In this document: one piece after another, positions 8,365 through 16,783 of the stretch
Numbering within the stretch: the first letter of the stretch is position 1
Layout: the number at the start of each line of letters is the position of its first letter
DNA from: Nocardioides szechwanensis
GTDB lineage: Bacteria; Actinomycetota; Actinomycetes; Propionibacteriales; Nocardioidaceae
Assembly (NCBI RefSeq): GCF_900103935.1
Contig: NZ_FNIC01000005.1
Coordinates: forward strand, 62,001-126,000
Length of the DNA stretch: 64,000 bases
Reading direction: 5' to 3'
Program-made: the position numbers and the translations under genes
The notes under the pieces: model-generated
What the model was told of the DNA's origin: nothing
Seen by the model: the letters and a program-made list of their open reading frames with translations, nothing else
Databases searched by the model: none

Positions 8365-10947
8365 CTACCGAACGACGGCGAAGATCCCGTGGGCGCCGCG
8401 TTCGGCGTCGACCATCACGTGCGAGACGAACGGGTAGCGGCCGGGCTCGTCGAACGTCAGTTCCACGAACCCACCCTGCGACGGCGCGAGTGCCAGGGCC
8501 TGGCTGCCGCCGGACGAGCCGGGACGCAGCAGCCACGCCCCTTCGGCGTACGTCGCGTCGAACTGGCCGCCGACGACGTGGAACGACGTGGCCCGGCTCG
8601 GGCCGGCGTCGAGCACCCAGATGCGCACCCGCTCGCCCACCCGGGCGGGGAGCGGCTGGTGGTCGTACTGGTTGGCGTAGCCGTTGAAGACCACGTGGTC
8701 GGGCGTCTCGGCGTTGACCTTGTCGGCATCGACCTCGCCGCCCTCCGGGCCGAGGTAGAGCTCCGACTGGAGCAGCACGTAGGTCCGGTCCACGGGCGGC
8801 AGGCCGGGTGGGTCGATCACGACCGCGCCGAACAGGCCGTTGGCGATGTGCGCGGACATCGGCATCGTCGAGCAGTGGTACATCCAGATCCCGGCCCGGG
8901 TGGCCGTGAACCGGTAGACCAGGCGCCCGCCCGGCGGGATCGTGCGCATCACCCGATCGGGTGCGCGCGACCCGGCGTGGAAGTCGATGGAGTGCCCCAC
9001 GGACGCCTCGTTGACCAGCGTGACCACGAACCGGTCGCCGACCCGGCCGTGAAGGGTGGGGCCGGGCACCGAGCCGTCGAAGGTCCACGACGTCTGGGTG
9101 ACGCCGGGCGCCACCTCGCGGACGGTGTCCTGCACCGTGATCGTCCGCCGGTGCACCCGGCCGGGAGGTACGGCGGGCAGTCGCGCGTCGTGCGCGACGA
9201 ACCCGGGGGCGGGGCCGTCGGGGTCCGAACCGTGGTGGTGGCTCCCGTGTACGTCGTCAGCGGCCGGGGAGGCCTCGGGGCCGGGCGTCGCTGACGCGGG
9301 CGCCCCGATCGCCCGGATCGTCAGGACCATCCCCATCTGGTGGTGGCCGATCACCGAGCACCAGCCGGCGACGTCACGCCCGACGATCCCGACCTCCATC
9401 GTCGTCGAGTCGCCGGGTGCCAGCCGGCCGCTGTCCGTCTCGTCGTCGAGGACCAGGTCGTGCACGTCCTCGTCGTCGGTGTTGGTCAGCTCGATCACCA
9501 GGGCGTCGCCGGCGGGCACGTCGACGGTGTCGGGGAAGAAGCGCATGTCGTGCGCCTCGATCTCGACCACGGTGGTGTGGCCGGTCGGGGTCACGCCGGC
9601 GGCCACGGGCTCCTCGCGGAAGCTGGCCAGGCCGGCCTGCTCGGTCACGGCTCCGGCGGTCACGGCGACCAGGACGACGGCGAGGGCCAGGGCCGCCTGG
9701 CGGGGCCGGTGAGCCGGTCGCGCCGGAGGAGGCTCGGCGCCGCCGCGGACCTTGCGGGAGGCGCGCAGCCCCCGCACGAGCAGCGGCAGGAAGGACGCGA
9801 GGGCCACGAGCACCACGGCGGAGGCGAGCACCCGGACCGGGACCGGCACGGGCAGCAGGCACACCAGGAGCCCGGCGTTGGTGGCGACCACGCGGGCCGC
9901 GGCGCCGCGGTCCAGCTCGGCGGTGGCGGCGCGCACCGGCGCCGGCCCGCCGCCGAGGGCCACCGGCACCAGGTAGGACAGCGCGCCGAGGAGCAGCTGT
10001 GCCCCGAACCCGGCCGCGAGGTAGGGCGTGAGCCAGGTGAAGCGCTCGTCGGCCCGGGCCCACGACCCCGCGGATGCGATGGCCACGACGAGGACGAGCA
10101 GGCAGCCGGTGAGCCACAGGGCCGCCGCCCCCACGGAGTACGTCGCGAAGCCGTTCGGCGGGTGCTGGCGGGCGGCGGTGACGAACGGCCGGGCCATCAG
10201 GGCCAGTCCGGCCAGGTAGAGCGCGAACCCGGCCGCCGCCAGCAGCCGTACGTCGGCCAGGGCGCCGCCACCGGCGACCAGGACTCCGAGCACGAGGAGC
10301 GGGAGCGCCCGGGCCGCGGCGCGCTCGCTGCCGGGTGCCACCCGGGTGCGCAGCATCGTCGGCCAGAGCGTCACCAGGGTGCCGACGGCCGTGATGCCGA
10401 TCCAGCCCAGCAGGTTGACCGACGCGTGAGCGACCAGGAGCCGCTGGTGCCACGGGTCGGTCTGGACCTTGGCCAGGACGACGCCCACGGTGATGCCGAC
10501 CGGCAGGAGGGCCGCGGAGGCGACGTAGTAGCGGACGGTCACCGCGAACCGGGCCGGCAGCGCGGCCCGCAGCCGCGCGACCAGGGTGGCGCCGTGCCAG
10601 ACCACCGCGAGCGCGACCGCCGTACCGCCGGCGATGGTGACGGGCCAGGCCGAGGCCAGCACGCCGGTCACCACGACCACCACGCCGGCGTTGAGCAGCA
10701 CCAGGCGGCGGTTCTGGCGGCGCCGGTCGTCGGGGTCGTCGGGGCTGTGCAGCAGGGCGTCGGTGAAGTAGCGGCTCCACACCAGGATCGAGTGGGTGGC
10801 GGCACCGAGCAGCAGGAGGTGGATGAGCAGCCACCGCGGCGCGGGCACGAACGGGTGGAGGAGGGCGATGGCCACCGTGGCCAGCAGCCAGCCGACGACC
10901 GGAAGGTCCCGCATCGGCCAGAAGCCGCGGGGCCGCTCCGGGGTCAC
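8365..10947 (-). CDS. Membrane-fused NirK-like multicopper oxidase with extra cupredoxin domain
   Basis: This 860-residue protein has three parts. Residues about 1-430 are a polytopic membrane domain (roughly 10-12 helices) with an HASVNLLGW segment reminiscent of heme-copper-oxidase/NnrS-type helices. Residues about 440-535 are a cupredoxin domain with type 1 copper ligands in EDVHDLVL and WCSVIGHHQMGM. After a His-rich linker comes a two-domain multicopper oxidase like copper nitrite reductase: HSIDFHAG, MYHCSTMPMSAH and the late SFHVVGG histidine. This supports reduction of nitrite to NO, with electrons entering through the fused cupredoxin. The GTG start overlaps the upstream regulator stop (GTGA). 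Laccase-like activity is the alternative. Confidence 0.85.
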   Translation of the reverse strand: MTPERPRGFWPMRDLPVVGWLLATVAIALLHPFVPAPRWLLIHLLLLGAATHSILVWSRYFTDALLHSPDDPDDRRRQNRRLVLLNAGVVVVVTGVLASAWPVTIAGGTAVALAVVWHGATLVARLRAALPARFAVTVRYYVASAALLPVGITVGVVLAKVQTDPWHQRLLVAHASVNLLGWIGITAVGTLVTLWPTMLRTRVAPGSERAAARALPLLVLGVLVAGGGALADVRLLAAAGFALYLAGLALMARPFVTAARQHPPNGFATYSVGAAALWLTGCLLVLVVAIASAGSWARADERFTWLTPYLAAGFGAQLLLGALSYLVPVALGGGPAPVRAATAELDRGAAARVVATNAGLLVCLLPVPVPVRVLASAVVLVALASFLPLLVRGLRASRKVRGGAEPPPARPAHRPRQAALALAVVLVAVTAGAVTEQAGLASFREEPVAAGVTPTGHTTVVEIEAHDMRFFPDTVDVPAGDALVIELTNTDDEDVHDLVLDDETDSGRLAPGDSTTMEVGIVGRDVAGWCSVIGHHQMGMVLTIRAIGAPASATPGPEASPAADDVHGSHHHGSDPDGPAPGFVAHDARLPAVPPGRVHRRTITVQDTVREVAPGVTQTSWTFDGSVPGPTLHGRVGDRFVVTLVNEASVGHSIDFHAGSRAPDRVMRTIPPGGRLVYRFTATRAGIWMYHCSTMPMSAHIANGLFGAVVIDPPGLPPVDRTYVLLQSELYLGPEGGEVDADKVNAETPDHVVFNGYANQYDHQPLPARVGERVRIWVLDAGPSRATSFHVVGGQFDATYAEGAWLLRPGSSGGSQALALAPSQGGFVELTFDEPGRYPFVSHVMVDAERGAHGIFAVVR

Positions 10948-11642
10948 GACGCCTCGGCGGCGAGCGGGGGTACGACGAGCCGGCAGGCGCCGGGCTCGGC
11001 GAACGGCAGCAGCGTGGTCCCCTCCGTGGGGGCGCCGTGTGCAGAGAGGGCGCCGCGCACGATGCCCAGGTGCACCGCGCAGACGACGTCGGGGTGACGG
11101 TGGGCGGCCTCGAGGAGCGGGCAGCGGGTGAGCCGGACGTCGGTGGGCTGGGCCGGAGCCACCTCCGGGGAGAAGCCGAGGTCGTCCAGCAGCGAGACGA
11201 CCTGCGTGCGCGCGGCCTCGGGTGTCGTCGCCGCGGCACCACGGTCGGTAGCGAGCTGCCGCCCCCACTCCTCGCCGGCGTCGGTGGCCAGCTCGACCGG
11301 GGCCGGCGTACGGGCCAGCGACGCGGCGAGGGCGGCCGCCAGGCCGGCGTACTCGGAGGGGCCCGACCCGGTGCCCACCGCTTCGTAGAGCCAGGCCGGC
11401 CGGCCCCGCCCGGACGGCTCGGCCCGGTGCTGTCGCACCAGGCCGCGTCGGACGAGCCCGTCGACGTGCTCGCGCACGGTGTTCTCGTGCAGGCCGGTCG
11501 CGGTGACGAGCGCGGCCAGCGTGAGTGCCTGGGGCTGGTCACGGAGGCGTTCGAGGATCGCGGCGCGAGACCGCGAGAGGGGCGGCGTGGTGGCGGCGTC
11601 CCGGGGTCCCAGGCGACCGCTGGCTCGCGCATTGTTTTCCAC
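10944..11642 (-). CDS. SufR/COG2345-type winged-helix regulator with conserved cysteines
   Basis: This 232-residue protein has an ArsR-like winged helix at about 20-85 (SRAAILERLRDQPQALTLAAL, then HENTVREHVDGLVRRGLV). The C-terminal effector domain carries three cysteines, in TRCPLLEA, DVVCAVH and GACRLVV. COG2345 members such as SufR bind an Fe-S cluster through cysteines of this kind. The GTG at 11642 is the likely start. It is co-transcribed with, and overlaps, the NirK-like gene and is divergent from the hemerythrin genes across a 60-bp AT-rich promoter. Control of both units in response to NO or iron-sulfur state is a reasonable inference. Confidence 0.8.
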   Translation of the reverse strand: MENNARASGRLGPRDAATTPPLSRSRAAILERLRDQPQALTLAALVTATGLHENTVREHVDGLVRRGLVRQHRAEPSGRGRPAWLYEAVGTGSGPSEYAGLAAALAASLARTPAPVELATDAGEEWGRQLATDRGAAATTPEAARTQVVSLLDDLGFSPEVAPAQPTDVRLTRCPLLEAAHRHPDVVCAVHLGIVRGALSAHGAPTEGTTLLPFAEPGACRLVVPPLAAEAS

Positions 11643-11702
11643 GGAGCAAATTGTAGTAAAAAGGAACCGAGGGGGCCAATCGGCCACCACGAGGAGGACG
11701 AG

Positions 11703-12476
11703 ATGGACAACCTGACCTTCGCTTCGACCGAAGCCGACGCCCGTGCGGTGGAGGCCGTCGAGGCGCACCATGCCGCGCTCGCCGGCGCCCTGACCGTGCA
11801 GGCCACCGCGCTGGCCGACCTGGCCCGGGCCGGACGCGCGGACGACGCCGAGCACGCCCGCACGCAGCTGCTGGCCTGGTGCCGCGACGAGCTGGTGCCG
11901 CACGCGCTGGCCGAGGAGGGGTCGCTCTACCGCGCCGCCGCCGAGCAGGCCGAGGCCCGGCTCCTCGTCGAGGCCATGCTGGCGCAGCACCGCGCGATCG
12001 TCGGGCTGGTCGACGCGCTCGAAGCCGCTCGGGACGCCGTGTCCGCGGCCGTCGCGGCCGGCGCGCTGCGCTCGCTGTTCGAGGTGCACCTGGCCGCCGA
12101 GAACGACCAGATCCTCCCGCTGCTCGTGGCCGCGCCCCACGTCTCGGTGGCCGACCTCCTCGGCGACCTGCACGAGATGGTCGGTGGCAGCGGCGAGGCG
12201 GCCCACGCGGAGAGCGCCTGCGGCTGCCACGAGGTGGACCCGGCGGGCTGGCCCGAGCTGGACGCCCGGCTGGTGCCGCACAAGATCCGGCACGCCACGG
12301 TCTTCGGCGCGCTGGACGCCGTGGCCCCGGGCGCGAGCCTGGTGCTGCTGGCCCCGCACGACCCGGTGCCGCTGCTCGACCAGCTCCAGGCCCGCGAGCC
12401 GGACGCGTTCACGGTCGACTACCTCGCCCGCGGACCCGAGACCTGGCGCCTGCTGATCACCCGGCGGGCCGGCTGA
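11703..12476 (+). CDS. Hemerythrin-domain protein fused to a DUF2249 domain
   Basis: This 257-residue protein has an N-terminal four-helix hemerythrin-like domain at about 10-160 with iron-ligand candidates in EAHHAAL, LVPHALAEEGSLY, LAQHRAIV and FEVHLAAENDQILP. After a short CGCHEVD linker, a DUF2249 domain (about 180-257) starts with ELDARLVPHKIRHATVFGAL. Such di-iron proteins bind O2 or NO, and DUF2249 proteins recur with NO-response genes. GAGGAGGACGAG precedes the ATG. The next hemerythrin gene begins one base after its stop. Divergent placement from the NirK-like unit supports a role in nitrosative stress. Confidence 0.87.
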   Translation: MDNLTFASTEADARAVEAVEAHHAALAGALTVQATALADLARAGRADDAEHARTQLLAWCRDELVPHALAEEGSLYRAAAEQAEARLLVEAMLAQHRAIVGLVDALEAARDAVSAAVAAGALRSLFEVHLAAENDQILPLLVAAPHVSVADLLGDLHEMVGGSGEAAHAESACGCHEVDPAGWPELDARLVPHKIRHATVFGALDAVAPGASLVLLAPHDPVPLLDQLQAREPDAFTVDYLARGPETWRLLITRRAG

Positions 12477-12477
12477 G

Positions 12478-12957
12478 ATGTGCGAGCACTGCGGTTGCCG
12501 CGAGGTGGAGTCGATCCGGGAGCTGCGCGACGAGCACGACGCGCTGTCCGGGCAGGCCTTCCACGTGCGCCATGCGCTGGCGTCCGGTGACCGCGGTGCC
12601 GCCCGGGTGCTGCTGGACGAGCTGGTGAGCCACCTCGTCCAGCACGTCACCCGGGAGGAGCTCGGCATGTTTGCGGCGCTGCGCACCCAGGGCGAGTTCG
12701 CCGACGAGGTCGCGGCGCTCGAGGGGGAGCACCGTGCGATGGACGCCGTCGTCGCGGACCTCGACCTCGACGGCCCCGACTTCGTGGCCCGGGTGACGGC
12801 GCTGCTCGACGACCTCGAGGCCCACATCGAGCGCGAGGACCTCGGCATCTTCCCGGTCGCCGTGGTGACGCTCGGCGCCACCGGGTGGGCGACGGTCGAG
12901 GCCGCCCACGAGCAGCACCCGACCTTCCTGGCTCCCGACGTCCGGTCCGACGTGTGA
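12478..12957 (+). CDS. Hemerythrin-domain protein with N-terminal CxxCxC motif
   Basis: This 159-residue single-domain hemerythrin-like protein starts MCEHCGCREVES, a cysteine triplet typical of actinobacterial members found beside DUF2249-hemerythrins. Iron-ligand candidates are RDEHDAL, VQHVTREELGMF, EGEHRAMD and AHIEREDLGIFP. It begins one base after the upstream hemerythrin stop, so the two are translated together and may work as a pair in O2/NO binding or in repair of di-iron centres. The cysteines could bind a metal or a partner. Confidence 0.87.
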   Translation: MCEHCGCREVESIRELRDEHDALSGQAFHVRHALASGDRGAARVLLDELVSHLVQHVTREELGMFAALRTQGEFADEVAALEGEHRAMDAVVADLDLDGPDFVARVTALLDDLEAHIEREDLGIFPVAVVTLGATGWATVEAAHEQHPTFLAPDVRSDV

Positions 12958-12969
12958 CACCGTAGGGGC

Positions 12970-13524
12970 GTGCCCGACGACGCCAGCGCCGCCGAACGCC
13001 GAGCCCGCTTCGAGGCGCTCGCGCCCGAGCTCGTCGAGCCGCTGCGGCGGTTCCTGGTACGACGTACCGACCAGGCGACGACCGACGACGTGCTCGCCGA
13101 GACCCTGCTCGTGTGCTGGCGGCGCCTGGACGACGTACCGGCCGACGCGGCGCTCCCCTGGGCGTACGGCGTCGCACGCAACTGCCTCGCCAACGCGCAG
13201 CGGGGCGCCCGGCGCCAGGAGCGGCTCGCCGTCAAGGTGGCCGTGGTCGACCCGCCGGCCGACCACGTCCCGGGACCCGACGACGGCGACGTCGACGGGC
13301 GGCTCGAGGAGGCCCTGTCCCGGCTCACGGAGACCGAGGCCGAGCTGGTCCGGCTGTGGGCGTGGGAGCAGCTCACCCCCGCCGAGATCGCGACCGTCCT
13401 GGACATCACGCCCAACGCGGTCAGCATCCGCCTGCATCGGGCCCGCGAGAAGCTGCGTGGCCTGCTGCGAAAGAACGACGCCGCGTCCGGACATGAGGAG
13501 ACAAGAGAAGGGAGAGCACCGTGA
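12970..13524 (+). CDS. ECF sigma factor
   Basis: This 184-residue sigma-70 family protein has region 2 at about 15-85 (TTDDVLAETLLVCWRRLDDVPADAALPWAYGVARNCLAN). Region 4 at about 112-165 (LTETEAELVRLWAWEQLTPAEIATVLDITPNAVSIRLHRAREKL) ends in a clear helix-turn-helix. The GTG start is 12 bp after the hemerythrin gene, so it may be read through from that operon. Its stop overlaps the following membrane-protein gene by GTGA. It is distinct from the SigE-type factor at 4.8 kb. Its target genes are unknown. Confidence 0.88.
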   Translation: MPDDASAAERRARFEALAPELVEPLRRFLVRRTDQATTDDVLAETLLVCWRRLDDVPADAALPWAYGVARNCLANAQRGARRQERLAVKVAVVDPPADHVPGPDDGDVDGRLEEALSRLTETEAELVRLWAWEQLTPAEIATVLDITPNAVSIRLHRAREKLRGLLRKNDAASGHEETREGRAP

Positions 13525-14162
13525 CCGACGACGAGCTGCAGCAGTGGCTTCAGGCGCGCGACCCGGCGTCCTCCCTCCCACCGGCCGACCCCACCTGGGT
13601 GGCCCGACTCCTGGAGGACACCATGAGCGCCGACCTCGAGACCCACCACACCGAGACCCGCGAGAGCGGCACCCGCAACCGCAGCCCGCTCACCTGGCTG
13701 GTGGCCGCGGCCGCGGTGCTGGTCGCCGGGCTGGGGGTCTTCTCGCTGGTCACGGACGACCCGGAGTACCCCAACGTGCCCGCCGCCGGCGACAGCCCGT
13801 CGGTCTCGAGCCCGCCCACGGTCACCGAGCTCGCCGCGGCACCGCCGACCAGCGCCAAGTGCATGGTCCCCAACGCCGAGATCCTCTCGCAGGCGGGCAT
13901 CGCCTTCTCCGGCACGGTCCAGGAGGTCGCCGACGACGTCGTCGTCCTCGCGCCCGACCGCTTCTACACCGGGGAGCCCACCGCGCTCGTGGAGGTCCGC
14001 TCCGACCCGGCCATGCTCCAGGCCCTCATCGGTGCCGTCGAGTTCAAGGAGGGCCAGCGCTACCTGGTGAGCGCCACCGACGGCCGGGTCACCGTCTGCG
14101 GCTTCAGTGGCCCCTACGCCGAGGACCTCGCCGCCCTCTACACCGCGGCGTTCCCGGGGTGA
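13521..14162 (+). CDS. Single-pass membrane protein, partner of the ECF sigma factor
   Basis: This 213-residue protein has a cytoplasmic N-terminus of about 52 residues, a membrane helix at about 55-73 (LTWLVAAAAVLVAGLGVFSLV) and an extracytoplasmic domain of about 140 residues. The outer domain has two cysteines (SAKCMVPN and TVCGFSGPY) that could form a disulfide. Its GTG overlaps the sigma-factor stop and its own stop overlaps the nucleotidyltransferase start. Topology and coupling suggest an anti-sigma or sensor role, but no known anti-sigma motif is visible. Confidence 0.75.
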   Translation: MTDDELQQWLQARDPASSLPPADPTWVARLLEDTMSADLETHHTETRESGTRNRSPLTWLVAAAAVLVAGLGVFSLVTDDPEYPNVPAAGDSPSVSSPPTVTELAAAPPTSAKCMVPNAEILSQAGIAFSGTVQEVADDVVVLAPDRFYTGEPTALVEVRSDPAMLQALIGAVEFKEGQRYLVSATDGRVTVCGFSGPYAEDLAALYTAAFPG

Positions 14163-14719
14163 GCCTCACCGGCCTCCTGCTCGCCGCCGGGGCCGGCAGC
14201 CGGTTGGGCACGCCCAAGGCGCTGGTCCACGATGCCGCCGGCTCCTGGCTGACCCGCGCCGCCGAGACCCTGCGCGACGGGGGCTGTGACGACGTGACCG
14301 TGGTGCTCGGCGCGGCCGCCGACGAGGCGCTCACCCTGCTCGACGGGCTCGGCGTCGACGTGGTGATCGCCTCCGACTGGGCCGACGGGATGTCGGCGTC
14401 CCTGCGCGCCGGGCTGCGCGCGCTGCCGGCCGAGGCCGAGGCCGCGGTCGTCCTCCTGGTCGACCTGCCCGACGTCACCGCCGAGGTCGTACGGCGCGTG
14501 GTCGCCGCCGGGGCCGGGCCCGACGCCCTGACGCGGGCGACGTTCGACGGGCGGCCCGGGCACCCGGTGCTGCTGGGCCGTGGTCACTGGGCCGGGGTGA
14601 CCGCGACCGCCGCGGGCGACCGCGGCGCGCGCGACTACCTCGCCGGGTCCGACGTACTCCTGGTCGAGTGCGGTGACCTCGCCACCGGCGACGATGTCGA
14701 CGCCTTTCGCGTCGAGTGA
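14159..14719 (+). CDS. mocA: MocA-like molybdenum cofactor nucleotidyltransferase
   Basis: This 186-residue GT-A fold nucleotidyltransferase begins with the signature LLLAAGAGSRLGTPKAL and has the metal-binding VVLLVDLPDV segment and the RPGHPVLLGR block typical of MocA/MobA-like enzymes. It would add CMP to molybdopterin to make the dinucleotide cofactor used by CO-dehydrogenase-family hydroxylases. The GTG start overlaps the preceding stop. Its position at the head of the cox cluster fits this role; the ECF pair upstream is probably a separate function. It ends within a large inverted repeat. Confidence 0.85.
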   Translation: MSLTGLLLAAGAGSRLGTPKALVHDAAGSWLTRAAETLRDGGCDDVTVVLGAAADEALTLLDGLGVDVVIASDWADGMSASLRAGLRALPAEAEAAVVLLVDLPDVTAEVVRRVVAAGAGPDALTRATFDGRPGHPVLLGRGHWAGVTATAAGDRGARDYLAGSDVLLVECGDLATGDDVDAFRVE

Positions 14720-14772
14720 CGCGGCGGGCCGGCGAATCCGGCCCAGGAACCGTCCCCACCCGTCACTCGACG
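14710..14772. repeat. Nested inverted repeat between mocA and coxD
   Basis: CGTCGAGTGACG (14710-14721) and CGTCACTCGACG (14761-14772) are perfect 12-bp arms. Inside is a second perfect hairpin, GGGCCGG-CGAAT-CCGGCCC (14726-14744). The left arm overlaps the mocA stop codon. It could act as a transcription terminator or processing site separating mocA from coxD, which has its own -10-like TAGCCT at 14802-14807. Confidence 0.7.
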
Positions 14773-14813
14773 AGCCAACACGCGGCCAACCGCAGGCTGA
14801 GTAGCCTGGCTGG

Positions 14814-15686
14814 ATGGAGCCGACGTCCGCCCCCGAGGTGGCTGCACGCCTGCGCGAGACCGGCTACCTCAGCGACGACGACCTGGCCACGGTGGTGTTC
14901 CTGGCGCTGCGCATGCAGCGCCCGCTGCTGCTCGAGGGCGAGCCCGGCACCGGCAAGACCGCGCTGGCCGAGGCGGTGGCCGAGTGTCTGGGGCTGCCGC
15001 TGGTGCGGCTGCAGTGCTACGAGGGCATCGACGCCACGCAGGCCCTCTACGACTGGGACTTCCCGCGCCAGATCCTGCACCTGCGCGCGCTGGAGGCCGC
15101 GGGAGGTGCCGAGGTCGAGGAGGCCGAGAAGAGCCTGTACGACGAGCGGTTCCTGCTCGCCCGCCCGGTGCTCGCTGCGCTCCAGCAGGCCCCGGCCGTG
15201 CTGCTGGTCGACGAGGTCGACCGGGCCGACGACGAGTTCGAGGCGTTCCTGCTGGAGGTGCTGTCGACCTACCAGGTGACGATCCCCGAGCTGGGCACGG
15301 TCAAGGCGGCCACGCCGCCGATCGTGGTGCTCACGTCCAACCGCACCCGCGAGCTCCACGACGCGCTCAAGCGGCGCTGCCTCTACCACTGGATCGACCA
15401 CCCGGGCCTCGACCGTGAGGTCGAGATCCTGCGCTCGCGAGCCCCGGAGGTCTCCGAGCAGCTGGCCCGGCAGGTGGCCACCGTCGTGCAGCAGCTGCGC
15501 GACCGCCACGACCTCGAGAAGCCGCCCGGCGTGGCCGAGACGCTCGACTGGGCCCGGGCGCTGCACCACCTCGGCTCGACCGACCTCGACCTCGACTCCG
15601 CGTCGCGCACCCTCGGCGCGCTGGTGAAGTACCGCGAGGACACCGAACGGGTCCGGCACGCCCTCGACCAGATGCTGCGCACGTGA
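14814..15686 (+). CDS. coxD: MoxR-family AAA ATPase (CoxD-like)
   Basis: This 290-residue AAA+ ATPase has Walker A LLEGEPGTGKTALAEAV, Walker B VLLVDEVDRADDE, a sensor segment PPIVVLTSNRTREL and the arginine-finger region ALKRRCLYHWIDHPG. CoxD with CoxE is needed to assemble the Mo-Cu active site of CO dehydrogenase in Oligotropha (known for the family). TAGCCT at 14802-14807 lies 6 bp before the ATG, fitting a leaderless transcript. The stop overlaps the CoxE gene. The call as CoxD rests on its place in the cox cluster. Confidence 0.9.
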   Translation: MEPTSAPEVAARLRETGYLSDDDLATVVFLALRMQRPLLLEGEPGTGKTALAEAVAECLGLPLVRLQCYEGIDATQALYDWDFPRQILHLRALEAAGGAEVEEAEKSLYDERFLLARPVLAALQQAPAVLLVDEVDRADDEFEAFLLEVLSTYQVTIPELGTVKAATPPIVVLTSNRTRELHDALKRRCLYHWIDHPGLDREVEILRSRAPEVSEQLARQVATVVQQLRDRHDLEKPPGVAETLDWARALHHLGSTDLDLDSASRTLGALVKYREDTERVRHALDQMLRT

Positions 15687-16783
15687 CCATGAGTGACGCC
15701 GACGAGATCCTGGTCGGGTTCGCCCGCGCGCTGCGTGCCGCCGGCGTCCCGGTCACCCAGGACCGCACCCAGTCGTTCGTCGCCGCGGTCGCCGTCGTCG
15801 GCGCCGACGACCAGCGCGCCACCTACGCCGCCGGCCGGGCCACCTTGTGCGGGTCGCCCGACGACCTGGCCCGCTACGACCAGGTCTTCACGGCCTGGTT
15901 CAACGCCCGCGACGGGTTGCCGCGGCCCCGGCCCGCAGCGCCCTCGGTCCCGTCGTTCTCCGACCTGCCCGCCGACGAGCAGCCGGGCTCCGGCGACGTG
16001 CCCGGCGAGACCGTCCGGGCCCGCGCCAGCGCCGCGGAGGTGCTGCGCCACCGCGACGTCGCCACGCTCTCGGCGGCCGAGAAGCACCGGCTCGCGGCGA
16101 TGTTCGCGACCCTGCGGCCGCGGGCACCGGTCCGACGTACGGCGCGACACCGGGCGTGGCACCGCGGCCGGGTCGACGCCTCGCGCACCCTGCGGGCGAG
16201 CCTGCGGCGGATGGGCGAGCCGGCCGACATCGTGTGGCGGCGCCGCGCGGTGAAGCCGCGCCGGATCGTGCTGCTGATCGACGTGTCCGGCTCCATGAAC
16301 GGCTACGCCGACGCGCTGCTGCGGCTCGCGCACCGGATGTCGCAGGGGCCGGGCGTGGTCGAGACGTTCACCGTCGGGACCCGGCTGACCCACCTCACCC
16401 GGGCGCTGCACAACCGCGACGCCGAGCGGGCCCTGGTGGCCGCCGGCGACGCCGTGCCGGACTGGTCGGGCGGCACCCGGCTCGGCGAGACCCTGCGGGT
16501 CTTCCTCGACCGCTGGGGCCGCCGCGGGCTGGCCCGGGGGGCCGTGGTCGTGGTGTTCAGCGACGGCTGGGAGCGGGGTGACGCGTCGCTGCTCGGTGAG
16601 CAGATGGCCCGGCTCCACCGCATCGCCCACCGCGTCGTGTGGGTCAACCCCCACCGCGGCAAGGACGGCTACGAGCCGGTGCAGCAGGGCGTCCTGGCCG
16701 CGCTGCCGCACGTCGACGACTTCGTCGCCGGCCACTCGCTCGCGACGTTCGCCGAGGTCCTGGAGGTGGTCGCCCGTGCGTGA
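15683..16783 (+). CDS. coxE: VWA-domain protein (CoxE-like)
   Basis: This 366-residue protein has a C-terminal von Willebrand A domain with a metal-binding DxSGS site in LLIDVSGSMNGYADAL and downstream motifs GGTRLGETL and VVFSDGWERGD. The N-terminal half is helical with an Arg/Pro-rich linker. It works with the MoxR ATPase in maturing the hydroxylase active site (family knowledge). The GTG overlaps the coxD stop; an in-frame ATG two codons later is the alternative start. It overlaps the XdhC-like gene by 8 bp. Confidence 0.9.
   Translation: MTMSDADEILVGFARALRAAGVPVTQDRTQSFVAAVAVVGADDQRATYAAGRATLCGSPDDLARYDQVFTAWFNARDGLPRPRPAAPSVPSFSDLPADEQPGSGDVPGETVRARASAAEVLRHRDVATLSAAEKHRLAAMFATLRPRAPVRRTARHRAWHRGRVDASRTLRASLRRMGEPADIVWRRRAVKPRRIVLLIDVSGSMNGYADALLRLAHRMSQGPGVVETFTVGTRLTHLTRALHNRDAERALVAAGDAVPDWSGGTRLGETLRVFLDRWGRRGLARGAVVVVFSDGWERGDASLLGEQMARLHRIAHRVVWVNPHRGKDGYEPVQQGVLAALPHVDDFVAGHSLATFAEVLEVVARA

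Noticed and set aside
8449..8464. SOS-box-like TCGAAC-N4-GTTCCA within the multicopper oxidase gene
   Set aside because: One arm is imperfect and it lies deep inside a coding sequence, so it is probably chance.
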